Shown: piece after piece, positions 10,547 through 22,654 of the stretch | Layout: each line of letters begins with the position of its first letter | Numbering within the stretch: the stretch's first letter is position 1 | Assembly: GCF_900699045.1 (NCBI RefSeq) | Contig: NZ_CAADHL010000001.1 | Span: 558,001-622,000, forward strand | DNA: 64,000 nt | Reading direction: 5' to 3' | From: Candidatus Williamhamiltonella defendens | Lineage (GTDB): Bacteria > Pseudomonadota > Gammaproteobacteria > Enterobacterales > Enterobacteriaceae | Translations under genes and position numbers: made by a program | The notes under the pieces: generated by a model | Database searches by the model: none | The model's input: only the letters and a program-made list of their open reading frames with translations | Told to the model about the DNA's origin: nothing

Positions 10547-11611
10547 ATGTTGGACATGTTCTTTAAATGGTATCGCCGTCATTTTACTGATCCTCAAGTG
10601 GTTGCCTTATTAATTATATTAGTCGGAGGCTTTTGTATTCTTTATTTTTTAAGCGGTATTTTAGCGCCCCTTTTAGTCGCTATTGTATTAGCTTACCTTC
10701 TTGAATGGCCAACCTCAAAATTACAGGTTCTAGGATGTTCCCGTTTGTGTGCGGTGAGTATTATACAAGCATTATTTGTAGGGGTTGGTTTGTTAGCCGT
10801 CTTTGTGGTCGTCCCAAATGTTTGGCAACAAGGCATGAATTTAACTTCAGATATGCCGAAAATGCTCAATCAGTTCAATAATTTTTCCAGCACCTTGACG
10901 AAACGTTACCCCGCGTTGGTTGATGCAGGCATTGTTGACATGCTAGCGGACAATCTACGTAATAGACTGGCAGGAGTCGGCGATTCAGTTGTAAAAATCT
11001 CTCTTGCTTCACTCATGGGCTTATTGACCCTTGCGATTTATCTGATTGTTGTACCTTTAATGGTTTTCTTTTTATTGAAAGATAAGAAACAAATGCTCAA
11101 TAACTTTCAGAAAATATTGCCTCGTGATCGCAGCTTGGCTGGAAAAGTTTGGAGAGAGATGAATCAACAAATTACGAACTATATTCGCGGTAAAGTGCTT
11201 GAAATGGTGATTGTTGCTGTTGCAACTTATTTAGTTTTTTGGATCCTTGATATGCGTTATTCGCTTTTATTAGCAGTGTTAGTCGGTTTTTCCGTACTGA
11301 TACCCTATATAGGTGCTGTGATTGTCACCATTCCTGTAGTACTGGTGGCTATATTTCAATGGGGGATAGACGCACATTTTTGGACATTATTGATTGCTTA
11401 TCTTGTTATACAGGCCTTAGACAGCAATCTGTTAGTTCCTGTTTTATTTTCAGAGGCAGTTAATTTACATCCATTGATGATAATTTTATCGGTCATCATC
11501 TTTAGCAGCCTTTGGGGTTTTTGGGGGGTTTTCTTTTCTATTCCTTTGGCTAGCTTAGTAAAAGCAGTGATTCAGGCTTGGCCAAACAAGTTAGCACCCA
11601 AACTGAAATAG
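10547..11611 (+). CDS. perM: PerM, AI-2E family membrane transporter
   Basis: This is a polytopic inner-membrane protein of the AI-2E/PerM (UPF0118) family, putatively an exporter or permease whose substrate is not settled. It aligns along its length with E. coli PerM: WYRRHFTDPQVVALL at the start, APLLVAIVLAYLLEWPT, VPLMVFFLLKDK, NQQITNYIRGKVLEM, LLVPVLFSEAVNLHPL. It has about seven to eight hydrophobic segments and 354 residues. The ATG at 10547 is preferred over the TTG one codon earlier; ACGGAG lies upstream. Confidence 0.93.
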   Translation: MLDMFFKWYRRHFTDPQVVALLIILVGGFCILYFLSGILAPLLVAIVLAYLLEWPTSKLQVLGCSRLCAVSIIQALFVGVGLLAVFVVVPNVWQQGMNLTSDMPKMLNQFNNFSSTLTKRYPALVDAGIVDMLADNLRNRLAGVGDSVVKISLASLMGLLTLAIYLIVVPLMVFFLLKDKKQMLNNFQKILPRDRSLAGKVWREMNQQITNYIRGKVLEMVIVAVATYLVFWILDMRYSLLLAVLVGFSVLIPYIGAVIVTIPVVLVAIFQWGIDAHFWTLLIAYLVIQALDSNLLVPVLFSEAVNLHPLMIILSVIIFSSLWGFWGVFFSIPLASLVKAVIQAWPNKLAPKLK

Positions 11612-11749
11612 AGAGTGCGCTACATTTAGTGACGTCCCTAATAATTCGTTAATTTAAAGAAAAAGTAATATGTTTCTATAAAAATATTATAATTCAATTA
11701 CTTAATTGCTTTTGATTAAAGCATTTATGATGATTTGTTAACAACAATA

Positions 11750-11777
11750 TGAATAAAAAAAGGATTCATTGTATAAT
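11750..11777 (+). promoter_or_regulatory. Probable gapA promoter
   Basis: A perfect -10 hexamer TATAAT lies at 11772-11777, about 58 bases before the gapA ATG. The -35 region ~17 bases upstream is weak (ATGAAT). This is the only strong -10 in the 223-base perM-gapA gap. Confidence 0.5.
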
Positions 11778-11810
11778 ATTCATGCAAAATCCTAAAAGGT
11801 AATAATTTAA

Positions 11811-12830
<1,020 letters not shown>

Positions 12831-12902
12831 CACATAATAATTTCCTTCATACAATTCGCTTAAACACTCCCATTTTTTGCAAGATTCTTATTGCTACATA
12901 AG

Positions 12903-12922
12903 AAACCACCATCAGGTGGTTT
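12903..12922. terminator. Short bidirectional hairpin, gapA / minE
   Basis: The palindrome AAACCACC-ATCA-GGTGGTTT lies between the convergent gapA and minE. It has an 8-bp stem and a short T run on each strand, so it could end transcription in both directions, weakly. Confidence 0.55.
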
Positions 12923-13029
12923 TCGCTCCTATCACGTTAGCTACTTAAATGGCAATACGACAGACAATAAGGCCGCATCACACAAGACCCTTGCACCGTC
13001 AACCCTCGCCCAATTCGAGCAAAAATCAG

Positions 13030-13314
13030 TCATGGCTTAGCACAATCACCTGTACTACTGATTTCCGGTAAGATGACATTCAGCTCCAAAACAGAAACAT
13101 CATCTTCTTTTTGCTCAAATTGAACATGAAGCGCGTTTGGATCCACCTGAACATATTTACAAATCACCGCCAAGATATCGCGTTTCATATCAGATAAATA
13201 ATGAGGATCTCTGTCACAACAACGACGCTCCCTCACGATAATTTGCAAACGATCTTTCGCAATATTTGCAGCACTGTTTTTTTTATTGGGTGAAAAGAAA
13301 TTAAAAAAAACCAT
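13030..13314 (-). CDS. minE: MinE, topological regulator of division-site selection
   Basis: MinE stimulates the MinD ATPase and drives pole-to-pole oscillation, keeping MinC away from midcell. At 94 residues it compares with 88 in E. coli. The N-terminal amphipathic and anti-MinCD region ([16 protein letters not shown]) and the dimer domain ([21 protein letters not shown]) are clear. There is a small C-terminal extension. It is the last gene of the minCDE operon, three bases after minD. Confidence 0.97.
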   Translation of the reverse strand: MVFFNFFSPNKKNSAANIAKDRLQIIVRERRCCDRDPHYLSDMKRDILAVICKYVQVDPNALHVQFEQKEDDVSVLELNVILPEISSTGDCAKP

Positions 13315-13317
13315 AGG

Positions 13318-14130
13318 TTATCCCCAAAAAATGCGTTTTAAAAAACTCTTTTTTTCTTCCTCAACAAATCGAAAATCACGATCTTCTCCTAATAATCGAT
13401 CCACGGTATCCGAGTATGCTTTAGCTGCATCTGAAGTGAGATCTAAAATAACCGGTTCTCCCTGATTTGAAGCACGTAATACCGATTGATCTTCTGGAAT
13501 AACCCCAATTAATGGGATTCGCAGTATGTCCAAGACATCTTCCATACTTAGCATATCACCTAGAGCCACACGATTAGGATTATAACGAGTCAGCAAAAGA
13601 TGCTCCTTCACGGGTGCTTCGCCTTTTTCACTACGACTCGATTTTGATGCAAGAATACCTAATATACGATCTGAATCACGAACTGAAGAAACTTCAGGGT
13701 TAGTAGTAATGATGGCTTCATCCGAAAAATACAACGCCATCAAAGCGCCCGTTTCAATCCCAGCAGGGGAATCACAAATAATAAAATCAAAATTCATTTT
13801 ATTGAGCTGTTCAAAAACGGCTTCTACACCTTTTTGTGTGAGTGCATTTTTATCACGAGTTTGTGATGCCGGTAAAATATATAAATTTTCTACACGTTTG
13901 TCTTTTATTAATGCCTGATTTAATGTGGCATCATTTTGAATTACATTAATAAAATCATATACAACCCTTCGTTCGCATCCCATGATTAAATCAAGATTAC
14001 GCAGGCCAATATCAAAGTCAATCACAACAGTTTTTTTTCCCTTACTAGCTAACCCCGTTGCGATAGCCGCACTTGATGTAGTTTTACCAACCCCTCCTTT
14101 TCCAGAGGTCACAACAATAACTCGTGCCAT
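13318..14130 (-). CDS. minD: MinD, septum-site ATPase
   Basis: MinD is the membrane-attached ParA-family ATPase that recruits MinC and MinE. At 270 residues it matches E. coli exactly. The deviant Walker A motif is at the N-terminus (VTSGKGGVGKTTSS). CDSPAGIE carries the switch II region, and the C-terminus ends in an amphipathic membrane-targeting helix (KKSFLKRIFWG). It is the middle gene of minCDE. Confidence 0.98.
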   Translation of the reverse strand: MARVIVVTSGKGGVGKTTSSAAIATGLASKGKKTVVIDFDIGLRNLDLIMGCERRVVYDFINVIQNDATLNQALIKDKRVENLYILPASQTRDKNALTQKGVEAVFEQLNKMNFDFIICDSPAGIETGALMALYFSDEAIITTNPEVSSVRDSDRILGILASKSSRSEKGEAPVKEHLLLTRYNPNRVALGDMLSMEDVLDILRIPLIGVIPEDQSVLRASNQGEPVILDLTSDAAKAYSDTVDRLLGEDRDFRFVEEEKKSFLKRIFWG

Positions 14131-14146
14131 AAAATCACTTCCTTAA

Positions 14147-14860
14147 TTAAAAGATTGAATCAAATCGCTTGAAAATTAAAGTTTTATTTAATAAACGCAA
14201 GTGAACAGATTGGCCGAGATATTTAGGAGAAATGTGATCATGCGATACATATTCCCCCGCTATTGCTATTAATTCTGCCGCGCAATGTGTCAAAAAAATC
14301 TGGGATTCAATATTACCTGAAGCTCCTGCTAATGCCCGTCCACCCATAATGCCGTAAACATGGATATTACCATCAGCAAGCAATTCAGCACCCGCGCTCA
14401 CATTGTTGATGACCACTAAATCACTGTTACGAGCATAAATTTGCTGCCCAGAACGTACCAGTGAATGAATAATCTGAGTTTTAGAAAAATCTTTCTTAGG
14501 TGCAGGTTCTTTTTTTGAAATCCATTGTTGAGTTTTACCTTCATTCATAAAGGGCAACCCTAAAGCAACTAGTGCCTGTTTTTTATTGTCATCTTTACAA
14601 CCGCTGATACCAACAAGTTTTAAACCTGTTGAAATCACTGCTTTATGAATTTCATGCCAATTCGCTTCTTTAGATATGGCAGAAATATTGATGACAACAG
14701 GGGCACTTTCAAGAAAATCAGGTGCCTGTTCTATTTTTTTCTGTAAAGCATGACGAATAAGATCAGGCCGTGAATGCAGCAAATGAATCACTGTTAAAGT
14801 AAAGCTACAACCTTTTAGTTCAATAGCGGATTCTAATATTTTAATAAGCGGCTTTGACAT
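14147..14860 (-). CDS. minC: MinC, FtsZ-polymerisation inhibitor
   Basis: MinC is the effector of the Min system and blocks FtsZ assembly at the poles. It has 237 residues (231 in E. coli). The N-terminal domain (IELKGCSFTLTVIHL) binds FtsZ. The C-terminal beta-helix domain carries DLVVINNVSAGAELLADGNI and HVYGIMGGRALAGA, which match the MinD-binding and dimerisation region. It is first in the minCDE operon. Confidence 0.96.
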   Translation of the reverse strand: MSKPLIKILESAIELKGCSFTLTVIHLLHSRPDLIRHALQKKIEQAPDFLESAPVVINISAISKEANWHEIHKAVISTGLKLVGISGCKDDNKKQALVALGLPFMNEGKTQQWISKKEPAPKKDFSKTQIIHSLVRSGQQIYARNSDLVVINNVSAGAELLADGNIHVYGIMGGRALAGASGNIESQIFLTHCAAELIAIAGEYVSHDHISPKYLGQSVHLRLLNKTLIFKRFDSIF

Positions 14861-15045
14861 CTGTCTTAACCCAGTTGATTGTTAAAAAATACCACTCAAT
14901 ATATCTTCATTTTTTATTTTTTATAAAAACATTCGACAGAAATTGATACAAAAGATTGATGAATCAATATAATATTTAAATTTAAATTAATTTAATTTTT
15001 ATAAAAAACATACATTTTTATGTTTTAATTAGATTAATTTAAAGT

Positions 15046-16059
<1,014 letters not shown>

Positions 16060-16176
16060 TCAGCTACATCATATCCGGAATTTTTATATTGTGTTATGGA
16101 CCCATTCGAGAAAACACTTTATATTCCTTAACAAAAAAATTTAATCAGATAAAAAAGTGTTCATTTTAAATAGGCC

Positions 16177-16220
16177 TAGCCTTTTCGAGGCTAAATCTAC
16201 CTTTGAAATTTATTTCAAAG
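16177..16220. repeat. Two consecutive hairpins upstream of ftsK
   Basis: TAGCCT-TTTCG-AGGCTA (16177-16193) is followed eight bases later by CTTTGAAA-TTTA-TTTCAAAG (16201-16220). Both are perfect stems. They sit in the trxB-ftsK divergent space where lrp has been lost. A role in the ftsK leader is possible but unproven. Confidence 0.55.
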
Positions 16221-16266
16221 TAAATAAGAGGTCACGAGACTGTTTTATTAAAATTAAGAGGTTTTT

Positions 16267-16872
16267 TTGGATCAAGAAAAAAATAACATAAAAGAAAATA
16301 TCCTTTTTATTAAAAATAAAGGACTTAAAAGTGTATTGGCTGTCTTATGTATTTTTTCCACTTATTTGATGCTGGTATTGTTCAGTTTCGATCCATCGGA
16401 TCCGAGTTGGTTGCAAACAGCCTGGCATGATTCTGTTCACAATCTAGGAGGTCATATCGGAGCATATATAGCAGGACTCTTGTTTTTTATTTTTGGACTT
16501 TGTGCTTATGCTTTATCCCCTGTTATTTTTTTATTTTGTGGCACGATCTTTTATGAAAACAAAAATAAAAAACCAAAAAATTATTTCCGTCTTTCATTAC
16601 GCGTGATGGGGAGCATATTATTGATATTTTCCTCTTGCTCTCTCATAACCCCTTGTTTTAACGATTTTTATTATTTTCTATCAGGAGGGTTACTGGGGTA
16701 TATAGTGAATCATGAGATGATGTTTTATTTTAATCATTTAACTATCACTATGCTGTTCTTGTTGATCTGGGCACTAGGTGCCACCCTGTTAACAGGGTAT
16801 TCCTGGTTGCTTCTTTCCGAGAAAATAGGTATTTATACAATCCGTTTGGTCTTTTTTATTCGCACGCTTTAG
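16267..16872 (+). CDS. ftsK: FtsK N-terminal membrane domain only (translocase lost)
   Basis: The 201 residues match the first ~200 of the ~1300-residue FtsK: LFSFDPSDPSWLQTAWHDSV, HNLGGHIGAYIAGLLFFIFG, then LLTGYSWLLLSEKIG. Four to five membrane segments are visible. In E. coli this N-terminal part is the division-essential half; the linker and the ATP-driven DNA translocase with its KOPS-reading gamma domain are absent, and nothing like them follows before nhaP2. The start is TTG (16267), with AAGAGG directly upstream. The gene ends at a clean TAG, so it may be a functional stand-alone domain rather than a pseudogene. Confidence 0.87.
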   Translation: MDQEKNNIKENILFIKNKGLKSVLAVLCIFSTYLMLVLFSFDPSDPSWLQTAWHDSVHNLGGHIGAYIAGLLFFIFGLCAYALSPVIFLFCGTIFYENKNKKPKNYFRLSLRVMGSILLIFSSCSLITPCFNDFYYFLSGGLLGYIVNHEMMFYFNHLTITMLFLLIWALGATLLTGYSWLLLSEKIGIYTIRLVFFIRTL

Positions 16873-17076
16873 TTAAACAACTGAAAGATAAAAGATTATT
16901 GTCCCACCAGTCCACAGTGCTAATCGTGAAGTATTAGTTCCTTCTAATTTGTAAAGCCAATGTAAATTTCAAGTGAAATCGAGTTTTATCTGTATAATGC
17001 TCATACTATTTTTTAAATTAAAATTTATTTTTTGATAAAAATAAATATCAATATAAATAATAAGGAGAAGATAATC

Positions 17077-18807
17077 TTGAATGCCATCACTATTAATAAT
17101 CTTTTTTTGATTGGCTCCATATTGGTGGGAACAAGTATTTTATTAAGTTCCTTATCCTCTCGTTTGGGCATCCCTATTCTGGTTATTTTTCTTGCTATTG
17201 GCATGCTGGCAGGAGGAGAAGGTCTGGGAGGGATTGCTTTTGATAATTATCCCATCGCTTATCTGATCAGCAACTTGGCATTGGCAGTTATTTTACTCGA
17301 TGGAGGTATGCGAACACGCGCCTCTTCATTTCATGTAGCACTTTGGCCTGCTTTATCACTTGCCACTGTAGGCGTCATGATCACTACAAGTTTAACGGGT
17401 GTTATGGCTGCTTGGCTGTTTCATTTAGATATTATTCAGGGTTTGTTAATAGGAGCTATTATCGGATCTACCGATGCAGCGGCCGTATTTTCATTATTAG
17501 GGGGCAAAGGCCTCAATGAACGTGTGAGTGCCACTCTTGAAATTGAATCCGGCAGCAATGATCCGATGGCGGTTTTTTTGACGATAACTTTAATATCTAT
17601 GATCTCCAATGGGAAAACTCATTTAGATTGGATGTTTTTAATTGATTTATTACAACAATTTGGTCTTGGGATCCTGATAGGCTTAGGGGGAGGAAGATTA
17701 TTATTGCTCCTTATTAACCGAATGAACCTTGCTAATGGGCTTTATCCTTTATTAGCACTAGCAGGAGGACTGGTAACTTTTTCTTTAACAACGTCTATGA
17801 ATGGCAGCGGAATTTTATCTGTTTATCTTTGTGGTCTGGTATTGGGGAATCACCCTGTTCGTAACCGTTTCGGTATACTCCATACTTTAGACGGACTGGC
17901 ATGGTTAAGCCAAATCGGTATGTTTTTAGTATTAGGTTTATTAATCAATCCAACAGATTTAATCACAATTGCGATTCCAGCGTTGCTGTTGTCTCTGTGG
18001 ATGATTTTGTTTGCCAGACCGCTTTCTGTTTTTATTGGATTACTTCCTTTTCATAGTTTTAATTTTCGGGAGCGTATTTTTATTTCTTGGGTAGGATTAA
18101 GGGGTGCTTTGCCCATTATTCTCGCTGTTTTCCCCATGATGGCAGGGTTGGCAAATGCACATTTATTTTTTAATGTTGCCTTTTTCATTGTGTTAATCTC
18201 CTTGTTGGTACAAGGTAGCACTCTTTCGTTTGCTGCACGTAAAACTAAATTAGTAGTACCTCCTCGATTGGCGCCAATTTCCCGTGTTGGATTAGATATC
18301 GATATTAACAATGAATGGGAACAATTTACGTATCAGCTCAGTTCAGACCAATGGTGCGTCGATGCTGCTTTACGTGATTTAGAGATGCCTGAAGGTACCA
18401 GAATTTCAGGGCTTTTTCGTGATAAAAATCTGCTTCATCCTACAGGGAGCACCCGTTTGAAGGACGGAGATATTTTATGTGTGATAGGACATGAACGTGA
18501 TCTCCCTGCTCTGGGTAAGCTTTTCAGCCATACCCCTCGTGTTCAGATTAATGAAAGGTTCTTTGGTGATTTTATTCTTGATGCTGATGCAAAATTAGAA
18601 GAAATTTCTCGTATTTATGGATTAAATTTAGAAAAAGGCACAGATCAAAAAAAGAGTTTAGGCGAATTTATGATCTATTTACTTGAAAAGGAGCCGGTGA
18701 TAGGGGATCAAATAAATTGGGACGGATTAACATGGACTATTGCTGAAATGGAATATCAACGAGTGAGTAAAGTAGGCATAAAAATAACGACAGACAAAAA
18801 AAGATAA
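17077..18807 (+). CDS. nhaP2: NhaP2/CvrA, K+(Na+)/H+ antiporter
   Basis: This is a CPA1-type cation/proton antiporter of the inner membrane (CvrA in E. coli), linked to potassium and volume control. The first ~390 residues are a multi-span transporter, with [30 protein letters not shown] and [13 protein letters not shown] in the ion path. A soluble C-terminal RCK_C/TrkA_C-like and CorC-like region follows. I chose the TTG at 17077 because AAGGAG lies 9 bases upstream and the product (576 residues) then matches E. coli (578). The frame is open further upstream but without a ribosome site. Confidence 0.94.
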   Translation: MNAITINNLFLIGSILVGTSILLSSLSSRLGIPILVIFLAIGMLAGGEGLGGIAFDNYPIAYLISNLALAVILLDGGMRTRASSFHVALWPALSLATVGVMITTSLTGVMAAWLFHLDIIQGLLIGAIIGSTDAAAVFSLLGGKGLNERVSATLEIESGSNDPMAVFLTITLISMISNGKTHLDWMFLIDLLQQFGLGILIGLGGGRLLLLLINRMNLANGLYPLLALAGGLVTFSLTTSMNGSGILSVYLCGLVLGNHPVRNRFGILHTLDGLAWLSQIGMFLVLGLLINPTDLITIAIPALLLSLWMILFARPLSVFIGLLPFHSFNFRERIFISWVGLRGALPIILAVFPMMAGLANAHLFFNVAFFIVLISLLVQGSTLSFAARKTKLVVPPRLAPISRVGLDIDINNEWEQFTYQLSSDQWCVDAALRDLEMPEGTRISGLFRDKNLLHPTGSTRLKDGDILCVIGHERDLPALGKLFSHTPRVQINERFFGDFILDADAKLEEISRIYGLNLEKGTDQKKSLGEFMIYLLEKEPVIGDQINWDGLTWTIAEMEYQRVSKVGIKITTDKKR

Positions 18808-18928
18808 AAAATTTCAGATGAATACACCAAACCAATAAATTAATTTATCATCTGTCATCACTGACAAAAAGAGCAGCTTCCAAACACAAATCCCAGATTT
18901 TTTATCGAACAAATTGATAAAAAAACTT

Positions 18929-19005
18929 TGGTGCACCCGGGAGGATTCGAACCTCCGACCGCCCGGTTCGTAGCCGGGTACTCTATCCAGCTGAGCTACG
19001 GGTGC
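18929..19005 (-). tRNA. tRNA-Arg (anticodon ACG)
   Basis: A complete cloverleaf is read on the minus strand: 5' GCACCCGTAGCTCAGCTGG, anticodon stem CCCGG-CTACGAA-CCGGG with anticodon ACG, T arm GGAGG-TTCGAAT-CCTCC, and an encoded CCA end. The ACG anticodon needs TadA deamination to read CGN codons. It lies next to tRNA-Ser, as in the enterobacterial csrA-serV-argV cluster. Confidence 0.97.
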
Positions 19006-19014
19006 TAAATAAAC

Positions 19015-19107
19015 TGGCGATGAGGGAGGGATTCGAACCCTCGATACAGCTTTTAACTATATACTCCCTTAGCAGGGGAGCGCCTTCAGCCTCTCGGCCA
19101 CCTCACC
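19015..19107 (-). tRNA. tRNA-Ser (anticodon GCU)
   Basis: A 93-base tRNA with the long variable arm typical of serine tRNAs. The anticodon loop is CTCCC-CTGCTAA-GGGAG (anticodon GCT), the T arm is GAGGG-TTCGAAT-CCCTC, the acceptor is GGTGAGG/CCTCATC, the discriminator is G and CCA is encoded. It reads AGC/AGU codons. Confidence 0.97.
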
Positions 19108-19346
19108 AGCACTTTATAAAAAGTATCGATCTTAATTAATCGAAAACTTACACAACTTACACTAAAAAATAGCTTTTCTTAAAATGAGAAGGCTACACAT
19201 ATTACTTTTTCAAGCTTATAAGTCAAACGGTTTTTCCTGGTTAAACGAGATTTTAATGATAAAGAAATCTTCACGATGATTAAAAATATCTCTGATCAAA
19301 ATTCATCACATTAAAAATGTGACTTAATTCCAATTTATTCATTTTC

Positions 19347-19574
19347 TTACTTATCACAAGCGTTTTCGTTTGGATACTTTTTTTCATATTTATCATATTT
19401 ATCATCTCTTTTATCTGCTTGAATACGGTTGTAAATTTCTTCACGATGGACAGAGACCTCTTTGGGAGCATTGATACCAATTCGTACTTGGTTACCTTTT
19501 ACACCTAATACTGTTACTGTAATATTATCTTCAATAATCAGCGTCTCACCAACTCGACGAGTCAGAATAAGCAT
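19347..19574 (-). CDS. csrA: CsrA, global RNA-binding regulator
   Basis: CsrA binds GGA motifs in mRNA leaders and alters translation and stability. The first ~53 residues are nearly those of E. coli CsrA ([45 protein letters not shown]), including the C-terminal Arg contact region. The protein is 75 residues instead of 61: the tail is replaced by a charged Lys/Asp/Tyr-rich extension, part of which is encoded by a 9-bp tandem repeat (19385-19402). It lies between alaS and tRNA-Ser as in E. coli. Confidence 0.96.
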   Translation of the reverse strand: MLILTRRVGETLIIEDNITVTVLGVKGNQVRIGINAPKEVSVHREEIYNRIQADKRDDKYDKYEKKYPNENACDK

Positions 19575-19751
19575 GTTTTTCTCCTTAAAAATTTTAAAAA
19601 AATGATCTCTTAGTTTCTCGGCTCAATCTATAGTCTACCGTAAAAAATATCTGATATAGTCACATAAAATATAAGCAACCCATTCATATTTCTAACCTTG
19701 AAATAAAAATTCAGTTGCAACTAAGAGCTTTGCTTTTTATATATTAAAAAT

Positions 19752-22382
19752 TTATGAATGTGAGACTATCCATTTTTCTGCTTCTGATAATACAGTCGAC
19801 AAAGAGTTGATATTTGTTCCGCCAGCTTGGGCCATATCGGCTCGACCACCCCCATTCCCTCCAATTTTGGGTGCAATATAGTGTATTAAATCATCTGCTT
19901 TTATTTGTTGAGTTAAATTTTTTGTAACACCGGCAATAAATGAAATTTTATTTTTTGTCACATTTGCTAATAAAATCACCGCAGAGCCTAATTGATTTTT
20001 TAAATCATCTATAATTCTTCGCAGAAGAATGGGCTCTACGTCATCTAACTGAGCTATCAAAATTTTTATTTCCTTTATTTGTTTTACATTTTTTAATAGC
20101 AATGAGGTTTTCTGCAGTATTTCTTGATCTTTAAAGTGTTGTAATTCTTTTTCCAAGACTTGATTGCGGTCTATGATTATCTGAATCCTTTCAATCAACC
20201 CCTTTTCATCGCTCTTTACCAAACGAGCGAGATTTTGTAATACATTCCCTTGTTGAAATAAGCGTGAATTTGCCTCTTCACCTGTTATGGCTTCAATACG
20301 TCTGATACCAGCAGCTGTACTTGATTCTGATATGATATGAAATAAACCAATGTCACCAGTACGTAGAGCATGGGTCCCACCACAAAGCTCAATAGAAAAA
20401 TCACCCATGCTTAATACTCTGACCTGATCCTCATATTTTTCACTAAATAGAGCCATGGCGCCTTTCTTATTAGCGTCCTCAAATGACATAATATGAGTTT
20501 CAATAAGATGATTTTGACGAATCTGTTGATTAACTAACGCTTCAACATTTTTAATTTCATCAGGGGTCATGCTTCTAAAATGAGAAAAATCAAAACGACA
20601 ATATTTTTCATTGACCAGAGACCCTTTTTGAACAACAAGTTTCCCTAAAACTTGCCGTAGTGCTGCATGAAGTAAATGTATCGCAGAATGATTTGATCTA
20701 ATACGGTCGCGAACTTTATGATTCACAGAAGCCTGAATATGATCATAAATTCGTAAAGAGCCGCTAGAAAGCCTACCTAAGTGGCCGATGGCCCGACCAT
20801 ATTTTTGTGTATCAGACACCATAAAATCTGCCGTTGTACTTTTCAGATAGCCTCTATCCCCGACCTGTCCACCTGATTCTGCGTAAAAAGGTGTCTTTTC
20901 TAATATGACTAAAGCCTCTTGACCGGCATGAATTTCATTAATAGCTTCTCCGTGAAAAAAAAGAGCTTTGACAACAGTTGCTTGCTGCAACTGTGCATAA
21001 CCGCAAAACTCAGTGTGATGAGATACCCGAATCAATTTATTATAATCTGTCGAGAATGTGCTGGCATGACGCGCCCTAGAGCGTTGTTCAGACATTTTTT
21101 TATGAAATGTCACTTCATCTATTTTTAAATTTCGTTCACGACAGACATCGGCTGTTAAATCGAGTGGAAATCCGTAAGTATCATATAAAAGAAAAACCGT
21201 CTCGCCCTCTAAAGTGTCTCCTTTGAGGTGATCTAGTTTTTTATCTAATAGAGATAAACCCCTCTCTAAAGTATGAGAGAATAAATCTTCTTCTGTTTTC
21301 AATACCTCTTCAATAATCACTTGATGATGATTGAGTTGATCGGCAGTTGGTTTCATAACTTCAATCAGAGACGTTAATAACTGATAAAAAAAAGGCTTTT
21401 TAACACCTAATTTATTTCCATGTCGAATGGCACGACGAATAATGCGCCTTAAAACATAACCTCTACCTTCGTTTGAAGGCCTGACCCCATCAAAAATCAA
21501 AAAAGCACAAGCACGAATATGATCAGCGATGACCCTTAAAGACGGACTTGAGTCGTCCGTAGTACCAGTCACTTTTTTAACCTCTGAAATAAGATCACGA
21601 AACAGGTCAATCTCATAGTTAGAAGACACATTCTGTAATACAGCTGAGATCCGTTCTAACCCCATACCCGTATCGACAGAAGGCTTGGGTAAAGATAACA
21701 TCGTACCATCTGCAAGACGGTTAAACTGCATAAATACAATGTTCCAAATTTCAATATAGCGGTCACCCTCTTCCTCAGAGCTCCCTGGTAGTCCACCCCA
21801 AAGATGATCGCCATGATCGTAAAAAATTTCGCTACAAGGGCCACATGGACCTGTTTCACCCATTTGCCAAAAATTATCAGAACAAAATACAGCACCTTTA
21901 TTATCACCAACCCGAATAATACGTTCACTTGGAATACCAATTTCATCTGCCCATATGTTATAGGCCTCATCGTCTGTTAAATAAACGGTGACATAAAGCC
22001 GCTCTTTAGGTAAATGAAACCATTCGGATCCTGTCAAAAGTTCCCAAGCAAAATGAATAGCTTGTTGTTTAAAATAATCACCAAAACTAAAGTTACCCAG
22101 CATCTCAAAAAAAGTGTTATGACGAGCAGTATAGCCCACATTCTCGAGATCATTATGTTTTCCACCTGCCCGTAAACAACGCTGTGAGCTGGTTACACGA
22201 GAACAATCCGGCTCTTGTATCCCTAAAAAAATATTTTTAAAAGGATTCATTCCTGCGTTGGTAAGCAACAGTGTAGGATCATAATGAGGAATCAAGGAAC
22301 TACTTGATACCACCTGGTGTCCTTTGCTCTTAAAAAAATCAAGAAATTTTTGACGTATATCAGCAGTACTATTGTGAATCAT
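19752..22382 (-). CDS. alaS: Alanyl-tRNA synthetase
   Basis: AlaS charges tRNA-Ala and edits Ser/Gly mischarging. The ATG ending at 22382 ([17 protein letters not shown]) gives 876 residues, the same as E. coli; the open frame 19 codons upstream is not conserved. Class II motifs lie in the first third ([30 protein letters not shown]). The editing-site zinc motif HSAIH appears near residue 570, with CGGTH further on. The C-Ala domain ends [15 protein letters not shown]. It is upstream of csrA, in the conserved order, but recX/recA are no longer adjacent. Confidence 0.97.
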   Translation of the reverse strand: MIHNSTADIRQKFLDFFKSKGHQVVSSSSLIPHYDPTLLLTNAGMNPFKNIFLGIQEPDCSRVTSSQRCLRAGGKHNDLENVGYTARHNTFFEMLGNFSFGDYFKQQAIHFAWELLTGSEWFHLPKERLYVTVYLTDDEAYNIWADEIGIPSERIIRVGDNKGAVFCSDNFWQMGETGPCGPCSEIFYDHGDHLWGGLPGSSEEEGDRYIEIWNIVFMQFNRLADGTMLSLPKPSVDTGMGLERISAVLQNVSSNYEIDLFRDLISEVKKVTGTTDDSSPSLRVIADHIRACAFLIFDGVRPSNEGRGYVLRRIIRRAIRHGNKLGVKKPFFYQLLTSLIEVMKPTADQLNHHQVIIEEVLKTEEDLFSHTLERGLSLLDKKLDHLKGDTLEGETVFLLYDTYGFPLDLTADVCRERNLKIDEVTFHKKMSEQRSRARHASTFSTDYNKLIRVSHHTEFCGYAQLQQATVVKALFFHGEAINEIHAGQEALVILEKTPFYAESGGQVGDRGYLKSTTADFMVSDTQKYGRAIGHLGRLSSGSLRIYDHIQASVNHKVRDRIRSNHSAIHLLHAALRQVLGKLVVQKGSLVNEKYCRFDFSHFRSMTPDEIKNVEALVNQQIRQNHLIETHIMSFEDANKKGAMALFSEKYEDQVRVLSMGDFSIELCGGTHALRTGDIGLFHIISESSTAAGIRRIEAITGEEANSRLFQQGNVLQNLARLVKSDEKGLIERIQIIIDRNQVLEKELQHFKDQEILQKTSLLLKNVKQIKEIKILIAQLDDVEPILLRRIIDDLKNQLGSAVILLANVTKNKISFIAGVTKNLTQQIKADDLIHYIAPKIGGNGGGRADMAQAGGTNINSLSTVLSEAEKWIVSHS

Positions 22383-22654
22383 ATTTATATTGTCACTTCT
22401 TTGAGGATAGTATGGTTTTTTTAAAAATTTTAGACACAAAGCTTAAGTGTGTACCATGCCATCATAGACTGCAAGGGAGTTTTACTACTCAATATTACTT
22501 TATCTTAGATCTAGAAAATGATTTTTTTAATCGTGTGTTCTATTTGATAGTACAGCCCTGTTTCTGATAAGTGAGACTATTCAGCATCATTTCAATCCAT
22601 TATAATTTTTGATTAAATGCCATATCAATTTGCAAAAAACCTAAGGCACCCAAT

